Notes: generated from the letters alone by a model not told the origin. Shown: positions 25,236 to 35,510, counted from the first letter of the stretch. The stretch: 64,000 bases of DNA from WTJY01 sp045105475 (GCA_045105475.1 JBGCDP010000059.1:7762-71761), one strand, 5' to 3'. Translations and numbers: made by a program.

Positions 25236-26837
25236 ATGTCTAAAAGTGGCGCCAGAGTTCTTATAGTTGATGACAACGTATCCAATCTAGACGTGCTGAC
25301 AAGGCGTGTGCAACGATTGGGTATGCAAGCCTTTACTGCCAATGATGGGCAGATGGCCATGCACAGGTTAAATGCTGAGCCTTTTGACCTTGTGTTGCTC
25401 GATATCATGATGCCAAATATGAATGGCATGCAGGTGCTGTCGCGCATAAAAGAGGACCCTGAGCTACGTGCTATTCCAGTCATTATTATTTCAGCAGTGG
25501 AGGATACTTCTTCTATTGCGCGTTGTATTGAATTGGGAGCAGAAGACTTTCTCGCCAAACCATTTAACCCTCAAATTTTACAAGCCCGCATCTCTGCATC
25601 ATTAGAAAAGAAAGAGCTACGTGACAAAGCTGATGAATTTCTCGAAGAACAGTCGGCTTTGCAACGTATATCAGGTGAGCTGAACGCACGGCTGAATATC
25701 AATACCGTTTCTGAAATTGTTTTGTCTTGGGCTATGAAGCGAACGACGTCTCATTTGGGTATGGTCGGCCGATTGATGGGCAAAGGGCGCGGCATGAAGG
25801 TATTGGCCATTGATGGAGAATCACCGGTATTAAATCGTTTCCGTGGGCAGAAAGTTCGTATCGATCATGTTGAGTTCGAGCGTGCTATTTCGTCTGGAAT
25901 GCCGCAAGAGTCCAGCCATGGAGATGGCTTTTTATTGCCAGAGTCAGTACGCCGATTGGTTTTCCCTATTGGCCGGCCGGGTGTGGTCTCAGCTCTCCTT
26001 ATCCTTGAAGATACGTCAGAAAGCCGTTACGAAAGTAAAGTGATGTCATTTTTAACCCAGCTTTCTGATCGGGCTGGTCCTGCAATGGCCAACGCCATTC
26101 TCTATGAGCAGGTCCAAAAAGCGAACCAATCTAAAACTGAATTTGTCTCAGACGTGTCACATGAGTTGAAAAACCCGATGACATCAATCAAGAATTATGC
26201 ACGCTTATTGTTGACTGAAAAATCAATTACCGAGCAGCAAGTTGGCTATATCGACGTCATTCAGAGAAGTGTTGATCGTATGTCGCGCATGGTGTCCGAT
26301 TTAAGCGATATCTCACGCATTGAGTCTGGCTATCTGCGCTTAGAAATTGATCAAGTTCCGGTTAAAGATGTGGTTCAAACAGTTGTGACTGAGTTAGAGA
26401 GCCAAATTAACGAAAAGAAGCAATTCTTACGAGTTGAAATTGCGGATGAGGATCTTGTCGCTCGTGCAGATCAAAATCGACTGGTTCAAATTCTGATTAA
26501 TCTAGTTAGCAATGCTCACAAATACTCCCCTGAAGAAAGCAAAATCTCAATTTGGGTAGGCCGAAATGACGATAATATGGTTGAGTTCCGTATTCGTGAT
26601 GAAGGGATCGGAATTCGGGCTGAAGACAAAGCTAAAATTTTCACGAAATATTTTAGAGCTTCCGACAATAGCTCTCGTGGGGTTATTGGCACTGGTTTGG
26701 GACTGAATATTTCGCGTCAGTTAGTGAAGATGCAAAACGGGAAAATTTGGTTTGATAGTCATCATGGTGAAGGCTCAATGTTTGCTTTTACTTTGCCGAT
26801 TTATGAAACTGAAGATGTGCCTGTTAAAGAAGATTAG
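25236..26837 (+). CDS. Receiver-GAF-histidine kinase hybrid
   Basis: A 533-residue cytoplasmic protein. The N-terminal receiver (residues 5-125) has Asp 56 in LLDIMMPNMNG and Lys 108 in FLAKPF. A short coiled coil leads to a GAF-like sensor region at about 140-290. The HisKA box SDVSHELKNPMTSIKNYARLLL puts phospho-acceptor His at about 309. The HATPase domain (about 415-525) has NLVSNAHKYSPE, RDEGIGI and GTGLGLNISRQLV. The receiver-first order suggests that the kinase is itself controlled by phosphorylation, perhaps in a relay with the upstream receiver. It has no membrane segment. It converges with the GTPase gene on the other strand. Confidence 0.95.
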   Translation: MSKSGARVLIVDDNVSNLDVLTRRVQRLGMQAFTANDGQMAMHRLNAEPFDLVLLDIMMPNMNGMQVLSRIKEDPELRAIPVIIISAVEDTSSIARCIELGAEDFLAKPFNPQILQARISASLEKKELRDKADEFLEEQSALQRISGELNARLNINTVSEIVLSWAMKRTTSHLGMVGRLMGKGRGMKVLAIDGESPVLNRFRGQKVRIDHVEFERAISSGMPQESSHGDGFLLPESVRRLVFPIGRPGVVSALLILEDTSESRYESKVMSFLTQLSDRAGPAMANAILYEQVQKANQSKTEFVSDVSHELKNPMTSIKNYARLLLTEKSITEQQVGYIDVIQRSVDRMSRMVSDLSDISRIESGYLRLEIDQVPVKDVVQTVVTELESQINEKKQFLRVEIADEDLVARADQNRLVQILINLVSNAHKYSPEESKISIWVGRNDDNMVEFRIRDEGIGIRAEDKAKIFTKYFRASDNSSRGVIGTGLGLNISRQLVKMQNGKIWFDSHHGEGSMFAFTLPIYETEDVPVKED

Positions 26838-26879
26838 TTAAATAGATTAAAAGAATCGAGCCTACTAAATCCCCCTACT

Positions 26880-28103
26880 CTATTTATACTCAGCATTTGG
26901 ATCATCTGGCAATACTTTTCCTAACATCTTGGCAAGTCGCCTGCGGCCGGGTCTGCGCTTTGATTCTCCCTTTAATTTTTCCACATAATTCTGAGTTAGC
27001 GACCGCATCATCTGCCCGCTGGCTTCCTTCGTTAGCTTTTCCCCTTTTGCAAACCACAAAATCGATGCTTGTCCGACTACAATGGTTGTGCTGGTTGCAA
27101 TCGCAACTGAAATGATCCATGTGGGTGGGCCGCCCAATTTTGTCAACTCATAAAACAAACTGCGCCCCAAGTAACCTGCTCCAAGCGTGCCTGCGAGCTC
27201 ACGCGCTCGTTTTAGCGTCATTTTATAGTTGTAAATTCGTGCGATGGATAAAACCAAGAGCCCTTGAACTGCCACCAGCGGCAAGAAATCAACAATTGGG
27301 ATGGGCGTTAGCGCCACTGCGGCCGAGGTTGTAGCTGAACGTAAAATCGCTTGCCATGCGATTCGCTGCCGATAAGCAGGTAAGGCCTGCCCTAAAGCGA
27401 CTAATAATGCTGGCTCAGCTTTTAAAATAGCGATTAGCACACGCTCGAGGTGCTGTGCTTTTTTAGCTGAAACTGAGATAAGCGATTCTGGTGTAATCCC
27501 CAATGCATCAGCAGAGCGAGCGATTAATTCTTTGCGGCTGCGGGTGGGAATCTGATCAATTTTGTTAAGCAAGACGATATAGGGGGCACCGACAGACTGA
27601 AGCTCTTTGAAAAGTGCAAGGTCTGACTGTCTGATTCCCTGAACGGCATCAAAAACGATGAGCAAAAAGTCTGATAACCTAGCCGCTTCAAGCGCAATCT
27701 CTTTTTCACTCAGGCCAGCCGTGCCGACTAAGTCAGCTCCTGGCGTATCAACAACACCAAAAAGCGACGCATCGGCCGTACGTGCTTGGCGCGTTGTGCC
27801 AGGCACTGGGCTAACAATCGACCGATCTTGTGAATCTTTAATCAGCTGGTTGAAAAGTGTCGATTTTCCAGCATTGGCAGGGCCCACGATGGCAACACGG
27901 CTACGATTGCCAAAGGTCATATCAAGGTGTTCACGCCCCAATGACATGAGCGCTTTGATCCCAGTAAATTTCTCTGGCTGAATAGTACGGACTAAATCTT
28001 GAACGTGCCCTTGCTGTTCAGCTCCTAAAAGGTTCCAAACAGATTCAAGTGGTTGACGTACGCTTTCAGGAAACTCTTCAAAAGGGTGATCGGTCTTACT
28101 CAT
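26880..28103 (-). CDS. GTPase with C-terminal DUF697/YcjF-like membrane domain
   Basis: A 407-residue protein. The GTPase part (about residues 65-230) has G1 GPANAGKSTLFN, the switch Thr in PGTTRQART, G3 VVDTPGAD and G4 LLNKIDQIP, with an SAKK G5 loop, as in the Era/Der class. It continues into a hydrophobic region (SAAVALTPIPIVDFLPLVAVQGLLVLSIARIY, then a second Gly/Ala-rich membrane-prone segment), the pattern of DUF697/YcjF domains. A basic tail (KRRPGRRRLAKML) follows. Proteins of this kind are membrane-associated GTPases of unknown role. It diverges from the next gene by 175 bp. Confidence 0.85.
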   Translation of the reverse strand: MSKTDHPFEEFPESVRQPLESVWNLLGAEQQGHVQDLVRTIQPEKFTGIKALMSLGREHLDMTFGNRSRVAIVGPANAGKSTLFNQLIKDSQDRSIVSPVPGTTRQARTADASLFGVVDTPGADLVGTAGLSEKEIALEAARLSDFLLIVFDAVQGIRQSDLALFKELQSVGAPYIVLLNKIDQIPTRSRKELIARSADALGITPESLISVSAKKAQHLERVLIAILKAEPALLVALGQALPAYRQRIAWQAILRSATTSAAVALTPIPIVDFLPLVAVQGLLVLSIARIYNYKMTLKRARELAGTLGAGYLGRSLFYELTKLGGPPTWIISVAIATSTTIVVGQASILWFAKGEKLTKEASGQMMRSLTQNYVEKLKGESKRRPGRRRLAKMLGKVLPDDPNAEYK

Positions 28104-28278
28104 TGAATAAGTTTAGCACTTTTGATTGAGTCGGTAGAGTTACTTATATAGGCAAACTGGATTTCTTTCATTTTGATGTTACAACGGTATTACAGGCTCC
28201 TAAACGAAATGTGAAGAGCAGTTGATATGGGACTGGGGAGAAGATAAACTTCAAAGTCATCCAAAGCAATTAAAAAGT

Positions 28279-30048
28279 ATGCATACTGAATTAACTTCGT
28301 CGAGTGTACAAACAAAATCAGAAAGTGTAATTTTGACTTGGGAGCAGCTATTTTATGGCATTGTCTTGGCCTGTGCTGCGATTTTGCGTTTAGGGAACCT
28401 TGGTTTAACGCCTCTGTCCCCGGCCGAAGCTGAAAATAGTTGGGGTGTTTGGCTGTTTTGGCAGCCAGAAGCGGCCGACCGGTTGCCTGAAATTTCCTCA
28501 TCAGCTTGGTTTTCGTTAACTGCCTTTCTGACTCAGGTCATTGGTGACTCTGATGTGGTCATGCGGCTCATTCCGGCTTTAGCTGGAATTGGCGCAGTGC
28601 TAGCCATTGTCCGTTTTCGGCCGTTTACAGGTCGGATGGGCGGTATAGTTAGCGCAATTATGTTAGCCCTGTCCCCACTGCTCGTGTCAATTAGCCGGAC
28701 GGCCGATGGCAATAGTCTGGCCATTTTAGCCTTAATTATGGTCACCGGTTTTTGGCTGCAATTTCGTCATACAGAAGAACCTCGATCTCTTAACTGGCTG
28801 GCTGCATGGCTGGCTTTTGGTTTAATCACATCACCTGTTTTTTATTCAGGTATTTTTGCGTTCGGCCTTGCTTGGCTACTAGAAAAATTTGTCGGGCCGC
28901 AGCTAAAACTTGGCGGGTATTGGCCAGAAGGGGATGTGCTACGCAGAGCGGGAATTACTTTTGTTGCTGTGTTTGCAATTGCATCGACAATGTTTTTGCT
29001 TAACCCGGCTGGAATTGGAATTGCTGCCGGGACGCTTGAAGCTTGGGTAGGTGCATTTGGGGGATATTCGCGCATTGCCGATATTGGCAACCCCGTTTTT
29101 ACTTTGCTTCAATACGAGATGGTGCTGATTGCTATGGCTATGATCATTATGATCTCCATGAGCATTCTAGGAGACCCTGAATCGGGGTTTTTAGGTTACT
29201 GGCTTGTCGCTTCTGTTTTATTGTTTATGTTGCAAGTTGGGGAAAATTCAAACGCTTTGATCGCGCTTATTCCGGCAGCATTGCTGGTCGGCCGTGCATT
29301 TGACCAAACGGTTGCTCGAATCCCACTAGATCGAATTTTCTCGACTTATCCAGACGGTGGTATGGGATTCCCGATGGCTGGGATTTCCATCGTTTTGCTG
29401 TTAATTGGAGCTACTTATTTAGGACGATTTAGCCGAACAGGCCTTGAAACCAACTCTGGCAGGGGATTGCTATTTCTCTGTGCCATGATCTTGGCTTTGA
29501 TCGTTTTAATGGCCATTTTTATCTCTGTTTATGATCAGCTCTCCGCAATTACCGGTTTACTACTCGTTGGCTTAACACTATCGGCCGTTTTTAGTTGGAG
29601 TGTTGCTTGGCGTTTGGGGGGCGAGCAGGCGAACGATAGCCGTCAGTTATGGGTTGAACAGGGGACTGATGATGAGCTCTTCTTGCTCAATGATACATTG
29701 AGGGAAACCGGCTCGTCGACGATTGGACTTGAGGAAGCACTAGAAATTTATTCAACGGTGGATATAGCCGTTTTACGCTGGTATTTGCGAGATTATGACG
29801 ATGTTCAATTTTTCGATGCGATACCGGCTGGGGCAACCCCCGACATTATTATTACCCCAGACGGGGTTGAAGTTCAGGCCGGTAGCGATTATACCGGCAC
29901 CGATTTTGGTCTTATTCGGCCGGATCAAACACTAAATTTAACCTTTACCCAAAACTTGCGCTGGTGGCTGTTTGGCGATTCGACAGCTCCAATACAAGAT
30001 CAACGCATTGTGTTATGGGTGAGAGCTAACTTGATTACCAACCAATAA
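28279..30048 (+). CDS. Polytopic membrane protein, glycosyltransferase (GT39/ArnT-like) type
   Basis: About 589 residues with roughly 12 hydrophobic spans. The N-terminal segment LTPLSPAEAENSWGVWLFW resembles the first external loop of lipid-linked-sugar-dependent glycosyltransferases (normally with a DE or EAxy motif). RLIPALAGIGAVLAIVRF followed by alternating helices is typical of the GT39/ArnT/DUF2298-like fold. A soluble C-terminal domain of about 140 residues contains 'LEIYSTVDIAVLRWYLRDYDDVQFFDAIP', a feature also seen in Agl23-like proteins. The ATG at 28279 is preferred to a TTG at 28222. It sits 48 bp before the Agl23-NHL gene and probably acts with it on surface glycans (inference). 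Confidence 0.65.
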   Translation: MHTELTSSSVQTKSESVILTWEQLFYGIVLACAAILRLGNLGLTPLSPAEAENSWGVWLFWQPEAADRLPEISSSAWFSLTAFLTQVIGDSDVVMRLIPALAGIGAVLAIVRFRPFTGRMGGIVSAIMLALSPLLVSISRTADGNSLAILALIMVTGFWLQFRHTEEPRSLNWLAAWLAFGLITSPVFYSGIFAFGLAWLLEKFVGPQLKLGGYWPEGDVLRRAGITFVAVFAIASTMFLLNPAGIGIAAGTLEAWVGAFGGYSRIADIGNPVFTLLQYEMVLIAMAMIIMISMSILGDPESGFLGYWLVASVLLFMLQVGENSNALIALIPAALLVGRAFDQTVARIPLDRIFSTYPDGGMGFPMAGISIVLLLIGATYLGRFSRTGLETNSGRGLLFLCAMILALIVLMAIFISVYDQLSAITGLLLVGLTLSAVFSWSVAWRLGGEQANDSRQLWVEQGTDDELFLLNDTLRETGSSTIGLEEALEIYSTVDIAVLRWYLRDYDDVQFFDAIPAGATPDIIITPDGVEVQAGSDYTGTDFGLIRPDQTLNLTFTQNLRWWLFGDSTAPIQDQRIVLWVRANLITNQ

Positions 30049-30096
30049 TTAGGGACCTATTTTAGATTCTAATTATCGGTTATACCTGACTAAAAC

Positions 30097-33000
30097 ATGT
30101 CTGATGAAACAGAAAACAAGCCATTAGATGGTGACATCTCAGAACAAGAAGAACAAACTTTGGTTGAATCAACTCAAGATATGATTGAACCCGTTCAGGA
30201 TGAAATAACAAACGAAGAACTTGATGATTTTCTTGCTGCTGGTGATCCAGATCTTTTTGAATCTAATGTTGAACTAGAAATTAGCGATACAAGTGATGCA
30301 GAATCTACCCTGTGGTTACAGCAGCCTTTGTTAACTGCTGCAACGTTGGACTGGGAAAAAATCATCTGGGCAACGATCCTGATCTTGACACTAATAACTC
30401 GTTTTTGGGGCTTAGGTGATCGGGTTGTGAGCCATGATGAAAGCTTGCACACACACTACTCTTATCAGTATTACAATGGAGATGGATATTCACATACCCC
30501 GTTGATGCATGGGCCATTTTTGTTTCATGCTACCGCATTCTCTTATTGGCTATTTGGTGCTGATGACTTTACGGCACGTATTCCTGTTGCAGTGTTTGGC
30601 ATTTTAATGGTCTTTATTCCTTGGTTTATGCGATCGTGGATCGGCCGAACAGGGGCCATATTTGCAGGCATTATCCTGCTCATTAGCCCTTATTCACTTT
30701 ACTATTCTCGCTACATCCGACACGATGTGTACGTTATTGTTTGGGCACTCATCATTATGATGGGAATGTTTCATTACTTCCGACACCGTGACGATCGGTC
30801 TTTATTCTGGGTGGCGGCCGGTATGGCGCTTATGTTTGCGACGAAAGAGGTCGCATTTATTTACGCAGCTATTTTTGGAGCATTTATCGCCATCCGCCTT
30901 TTGTTTAAAATTGGCCTTGCAGAATGGTTTAGAAAAGCAGTTTTCTCAGTTAGCTTCCCGATGATTCTGTTGGTGGGTGGCCTTTTGCTCTTTGGTGGCT
31001 CTTTTGTTGCCGACCATTGGCCTGAGCCGGAGACTGCGGCAGCTTTAACTGATGGGATTGAGTCAGCTGCAGCTGAAGCCAGTAACCTTTTGGGATACCT
31101 GCAAGTTTTAGGGTTATTCATGCTCAGCGGTGGGCTTTTCTTCTTAGCTGACAGCATTAAAGACAAACTTTCTGAGTATGCTGAATTTGATCTTGTGATC
31201 ATGTTCACGACATTGTTGTTACCGTTGATGACCCCTCTATTGGTTAACTTCATCGGTAAGAACCCACAAAATTACGCGCTTAATCAATGTTCTGTGCCCA
31301 ATTCAGATGTATTAACGTGGTTTGGTAGGATCAGCTATCAATTAGGCGATCCGGTCTGCCGTTCAACGCTTTTCGATTCGCCCATTGTCTGGACATGGGG
31401 CTTCATGCTGATTATGTTGGCAGTGTCAATCTGGGTAGGATTGTGGTGGAACTCACGTCGCTGGATTCCTTCAGCCATTATTTTCCACCTTATTTTCGCG
31501 TTACTTTATACCTCTGTGTTTTCAAACCCACAGGGTTGGCTTACCGGCTCTGTTGGATCATTAGGATATTGGCTTGACCAGCAAGAGGTTGCCCGAGGGG
31601 GCCAGCCGTGGTTCTACTACTTATTTGTCACACCACTTTATGAATTTTTACCGCTCATCTTTAGTCTTGCGGCGATACGGCTTTGGACGCGACAAAGTGG
31701 ACTCCAAGCTGCTTCGCGTTTCTGGGGCTGGATTATTCTTGTCAGCGGATTGGTGATGGGGTTGGTGAATTGGTATTACAACGGGATGAATGACTTGATC
31801 GGCGATAACTTTACACGTTATCCAGGTCTTGTCGCTATGGCTTCGATTTTTGCTGCGGCCGGGGTTGCCTGGTTGGTATTTGGCGATGCTTTGGGTCGGA
31901 CCGACAAGCGGGCTGCGGCCGATCGTCAAAGCCTGTCTCTCGATGATTGGTTTGGATTTTTCCCCTTTTCTATTTTTTGGCTCATTGCAACTGTTGTCGC
32001 ATACACCCTCGCAGGTGAAAAAATGCCGTGGCTCAGTATTCACATTGTCATTCCGATGGCCTTCTTGGTTGGATGGTACTTTAATGAGCTGTTTAAAGAT
32101 TTTGACCTAGCTGAATTTATGCAGGAAAAGACGCTAATCTTTTTTGGCCTAGTGACATTGATCATCGTCGCGGCCGCATTGCTGTTGGGTCCTGTTTTCA
32201 TAGGTGAGATTCGCTTTGGTGACCAGAGCCAGTCAGGTTTAAATTCCGTCGGCCGTTTTATGGGCTTGGCTGTATTTACCGGCTTCATCGGTTGGCTCAT
32301 TTACCGAATGATCGATGATGTGCCACAGCGGATGCGCCGGATGACTTGGACCTTTAGCACTTTTGTGTTGCTAGGGCTGCTCACGGTTCGCTTTGCATGG
32401 ATGGCGACTTTCCCAAATGCAGACTACACCACCGAATACCTAGTTTACGCTCATGGCGCGCCAGCTACACGCCAGGCGGTTATGCCACAGCTGGAAGAAC
32501 TTTCCAAGCGGATGTATGGGGATATGAGCCTCAAGATTTATTACGACAATGAATCGTCTTGGCCGTACACATGGTATTTGCGTGAGTTCGATGATCGTGT
32601 TTATTTTGGTGAAAATCCATCACCAGATATTAAAAATGCAGATGCTGTATTGGTCGGAGACCCGAACTTTAGCAAGGTTGAGCCTTACTTAGGCGATGAC
32701 TTTGAGTACATGGAGTTCACATTTTTGTGGTGGCCGATGGAGGAATATCGGCAGATTTCATGGAACTCAATTTTAGGAAATCCATCGATTGAAGGTGATG
32801 TATCTTTGCTCAATAGCCCTGAAAAGCGACAGGGGATATGGGACATTTTCTTCTATCGGAACTATGAAGCATATGCGGCCGCAACTGATAATCCAAACGA
32901 CAATGTTGTAAAGGACTTGTCAGTAGGTGCGTGGCCATTAAAACGAGAAATGCGGTTGTATATCCGGCGCGAAGCATTGAGTACGCTGTGGGACCGTGGG

Positions 33001-33924
33001 GTCGGCGCAACGATCATTCAAGCTCCAGTTGATCCATATGCGGCCGGAGAGAAACCGTTTGCACCGAACTTAATTGCAGGACAAGGCATTCTAAATCGGC
33101 CGCGTAACATAGCTGTTTCGGACTCAGGTAATATTTACGTGGCTGATTCTGGCAATCACCGCATTCAGGTTCTAGATCCAGCTGGTTCACCTCTGTTTGC
33201 CTTTGGGCAAAATGGGCTTGGCGAAGGGGAGTTTAACGAACCTTGGGGTATTGCGATTGACGATGAGTTTGTTTATGTGACCGATACTTGGAACAATCGA
33301 ATCCAGAAGTTTACCCTTGAAGGGCAATTTGTTCTGATGTTCGGTATTAGCGGTTCTCCTGGCTCTCCTACTGAAGGAGGGGGGCAATTCTATGGACCGC
33401 GTGATGTCGTTCTTGGGCCAAATGACACCCTCATGGTAACTGACACAGGTAATCACCGTATCCAGCTTTTTGACCGCAATGGACAATTTCTAAGTGCTGT
33501 TGGCGGACAAGGTGTTCGTGGTGGTGAATTCTTTGAACCTGTTGGCTTAGGCGTTTCGGCCGATGGCGCAGTTTTTGTTGCTGATACGTGGAACAACCGT
33601 ATTCAGGAGTTCATCATGGCTGATAACCAAATTTTCCCTGTGAATGAATGGGAAGTAGATGCGTGGGATAAAAGCCAGTCAGTTGATAATAAACCCTATA
33701 TCGCAACAGACCCCACTGGTAATGTCTATATTACTGATCCTGAAGGGTATCGGGTAATATATTTTGACCGTGGTGGGAATTACCTCGGCCGATTTGGGGC
33801 ATTTTCTAACGGTACAGATGGATTTTCACTGCCGGTTGGGATTGCGACAGACAGTCAAGGCCAAGTCTATGTATCAGATTCGACACTTGGTGTCATTTAT
33901 CGATTTAATCCACTGGGTCAGTAA
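30097..33924 (+). CDS. Agl23-type (TIGR03663-like) membrane glycosyltransferase fused to an NHL propeller
   Basis: A 1275-residue protein. After an acidic cytoplasmic tail (about 1-80) comes a many-span GT39-like membrane region. The first external loop reads DRVVSHDESLHTHYSYQYY, then HTPLMHGPFLFH, which is diagnostic for the TIGR03663 'flippase activity-associated Agl23' family. Asp and Glu of HDES are the expected catalytic and metal residues. A soluble domain at about 760-990 follows. Six NHL repeats fill residues 995-1275 (IYVADSGNHRIQVLD, VYVTDTWNNRIQKF, LMVTDTGNHRIQLFD and so on), enough for a closed external beta-propeller. No promoter-like gap separates it from the upstream membrane protein. 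A hairpin follows it. Confidence 0.88.
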   Translation: MSDETENKPLDGDISEQEEQTLVESTQDMIEPVQDEITNEELDDFLAAGDPDLFESNVELEISDTSDAESTLWLQQPLLTAATLDWEKIIWATILILTLITRFWGLGDRVVSHDESLHTHYSYQYYNGDGYSHTPLMHGPFLFHATAFSYWLFGADDFTARIPVAVFGILMVFIPWFMRSWIGRTGAIFAGIILLISPYSLYYSRYIRHDVYVIVWALIIMMGMFHYFRHRDDRSLFWVAAGMALMFATKEVAFIYAAIFGAFIAIRLLFKIGLAEWFRKAVFSVSFPMILLVGGLLLFGGSFVADHWPEPETAAALTDGIESAAAEASNLLGYLQVLGLFMLSGGLFFLADSIKDKLSEYAEFDLVIMFTTLLLPLMTPLLVNFIGKNPQNYALNQCSVPNSDVLTWFGRISYQLGDPVCRSTLFDSPIVWTWGFMLIMLAVSIWVGLWWNSRRWIPSAIIFHLIFALLYTSVFSNPQGWLTGSVGSLGYWLDQQEVARGGQPWFYYLFVTPLYEFLPLIFSLAAIRLWTRQSGLQAASRFWGWIILVSGLVMGLVNWYYNGMNDLIGDNFTRYPGLVAMASIFAAAGVAWLVFGDALGRTDKRAAADRQSLSLDDWFGFFPFSIFWLIATVVAYTLAGEKMPWLSIHIVIPMAFLVGWYFNELFKDFDLAEFMQEKTLIFFGLVTLIIVAAALLLGPVFIGEIRFGDQSQSGLNSVGRFMGLAVFTGFIGWLIYRMIDDVPQRMRRMTWTFSTFVLLGLLTVRFAWMATFPNADYTTEYLVYAHGAPATRQAVMPQLEELSKRMYGDMSLKIYYDNESSWPYTWYLREFDDRVYFGENPSPDIKNADAVLVGDPNFSKVEPYLGDDFEYMEFTFLWWPMEEYRQISWNSILGNPSIEGDVSLLNSPEKRQGIWDIFFYRNYEAYAAATDNPNDNVVKDLSVGAWPLKREMRLYIRREALSTLWDRGVGATIIQAPVDPYAAGEKPFAPNLIAGQGILNRPRNIAVSDSGNIYVADSGNHRIQVLDPAGSPLFAFGQNGLGEGEFNEPWGIAIDDEFVYVTDTWNNRIQKFTLEGQFVLMFGISGSPGSPTEGGGQFYGPRDVVLGPNDTLMVTDTGNHRIQLFDRNGQFLSAVGGQGVRGGEFFEPVGLGVSADGAVFVADTWNNRIQEFIMADNQIFPVNEWEVDAWDKSQSVDNKPYIATDPTGNVYITDPEGYRVIYFDRGGNYLGRFGAFSNGTDGFSLPVGIATDSQGQVYVSDSTLGVIYRFNPLGQ

Positions 33925-33937
33925 TTTCTGGTTTAGC

Positions 33938-33965
33938 AGACTCAGCTCAAGCTTGGGCTGGGTCT
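33938..33965 (+). terminator. Hairpin after the Agl23-NHL gene
   Basis: AGACTCAGCTC pairs with GGGCTGGGTCT (two G-T pairs, 11 bp) over an AAGCTT loop, 14 bp after the stop codon. No T run follows, so it is a likely but atypical terminator. Confidence 0.5.
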
Positions 33966-34090
33966 GATTCAATTTGTTGACTTAGCGGAGTTGATATATG
34001 TACGGGCTGAATTAGGCTAGTTGTAGGAACCCTGCTGCAGTAAGGCGTTTGCGATATTAGAAATCAAGAGATGGCTGTCATCAAAATGTA

Positions 34091-34579
34091 CTAGCCGTAG
34101 TTGGGAGCGATGTTAGGGTAGTTTGGAATATCGATCGGCTCGATTGGTTGTTCTTTAAATTGCCTCATAGGTTTATAGCGCTCTGCCAAACGTTGTAGAA
34201 CTTTAATGCCAATCGGTTTTTCTAAAACTAAATCAACTGAACCCTCTAATTCTTGAGCCAGCCTGGTATTGGCTGTAACTAAAAAGATGTGCGTATCTTT
34301 ATAAGCTGGTAACTCTTTGATAGACGCTAGAATATCAGCACCAGAAACCCCCGGTAAATTTAGATCTAGCAATAATAATCTTGGAGAGATATTTTTAAGA
34401 TGCTTAAGGGCTTGCCGTCCGTCTCGAATGACTTGTACGTAATATCCCGCCTGTGTGAGAGCCATTTGGAATGCAACTGATAATGCTTCTTCATCTTCTA
34501 CGATAACAGCATGCGGCATCAAGTGTTTTGTCTCGGCATTTATTTCTTCAAAGGGACGCATAGTTTGATTTTGTAGCAT
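34091..34579 (-). CDS. Single-domain response regulator with N-terminal tail
   Basis: A 162-residue receiver domain preceded by about 22 extra residues. Acidic pocket VIVEDEE, phospho-acceptor Asp at about residue 72 (LLLLDLNLPGVSG), Thr in LVTANT and Lys at about 121 (VLEKPIG) are conserved. A short tail rich in Pro and Asn ends the protein. No kinase is next to it. The gene has no CGGCCG hexamer. GGA nine bases before the ATG supports this start, although Met 7 and Met 21 are alternatives. Confidence 0.92.
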   Translation of the reverse strand: MLQNQTMRPFEEINAETKHLMPHAVIVEDEEALSVAFQMALTQAGYYVQVIRDGRQALKHLKNISPRLLLLDLNLPGVSGADILASIKELPAYKDTHIFLVTANTRLAQELEGSVDLVLEKPIGIKVLQRLAERYKPMRQFKEQPIEPIDIPNYPNIAPNYG

Positions 34580-34685
34580 AATATTTTCCAGTAAGAATTT
34601 TGCTTCTAGCTATTCTATATAGTGTAGGATAGTGCTAATGTCCTATCTATAATATGCGTATAATTACGTATTTTCTCGATTTGTT

Positions 34686-35510
34686 TTAGTTAGGAGGTTG
34701 GCATATTTCGCATAAATAGAGCCTCCTGGATCCGTGCATTTCTTTTATGATTGGATTGCCGCAACCATAACAAGATTTATTCTCCCGGTTAAAGATGAAA
34801 TAGCGATATTCTGCCCGGGTTAGCCCATCTTTCTTAAGCTGCTTAACAAGTTCAGGATCGTTTGTGATCCCTTTTGTTTGATAGGACTGGCGCGTTAACC
34901 TAACAGAAGCTTCCGCCAGCTTTTGAATTTGCTCTGGCGTGCAGTCGATCGGCCGCATTTTGGGGTGGACTCCGGCAACGTACAAAATCTCACTGCGTAA
35001 ATAGTTTCCGATCCCAGCTAAAAATCCTTGATCTAGCAAAATAGTGGCCAGTCTACGACGCTTGAATTGATCGCTTATATAACGCACCGCAACTTGATCC
35101 ACGGTGACTGATGGGTCTAATAAATCAGGCCCAATCTTTTTAATGAATGGATGCTCTTGCACTGCCCAATCTTCCAAAACTTCGATATCAGACGCACTAT
35201 AAAGCAAGGCTGATTTTTCCTCATTGTGAATGGCAAGCCTGAGCTGTCGTTTTGTATTGGGATAGTCGTGCAATTTTCGGATTTTCCAAATGCCATAAAG
35301 CTGGTTGTGACTGTAAATGTTGAGTTCGTTGTCAAAGCGTGTCAGCATCGCTTTCCCATAGGTTTCGATGGTGGTCACTGTTCTGCCCGATAGTTTGGCT
35401 TCATAGGGTTTGAGGTGATCGAAAGCAAAGAAAACTTCGGTTGTCGGCCGATCTACAAGTGCTTTGGCGATTTCGTCGGCTGCGAGTCTTATTTCTGGTC
35501 CTTCAGGCAT
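34686..35510 (-). CDS. nei: Endonuclease VIII / Fpg-Nei family DNA glycosylase
   Basis: This enzyme removes oxidised bases and cuts the abasic site by beta,delta-elimination. The 274-residue product starts MPEGPEIRLAADEIAKAL, with the catalytic Pro 2 and Glu 3. Lys 53 in YGKAML is the third catalytic residue. The helix-two-turn-helix contains FLAGIGNYLRSEIL. The C-terminal zinc finger (CYGCG, then CEICQ) is complete. PEGPEI and the Lys 53 context favour Nei over Fpg (MutM). The start is fixed, since Pro 2 must follow the initiator Met. Confidence 0.93.
   Translation of the reverse strand: MPEGPEIRLAADEIAKALVDRPTTEVFFAFDHLKPYEAKLSGRTVTTIETYGKAMLTRFDNELNIYSHNQLYGIWKIRKLHDYPNTKRQLRLAIHNEEKSALLYSASDIEVLEDWAVQEHPFIKKIGPDLLDPSVTVDQVAVRYISDQFKRRRLATILLDQGFLAGIGNYLRSEILYVAGVHPKMRPIDCTPEQIQKLAEASVRLTRQSYQTKGITNDPELVKQLKKDGLTRAEYRYFIFNRENKSCYGCGNPIIKEMHGSRRLYLCEICQPPN

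Noticed and set aside
31648..32043. A 131-codon open frame on the minus strand inside the Agl23-type gene
   Set aside because: It lies fully opposite a well-supported coding frame, has no family signature and no ribosome site; the same holds for the other long antisense frames in the window.
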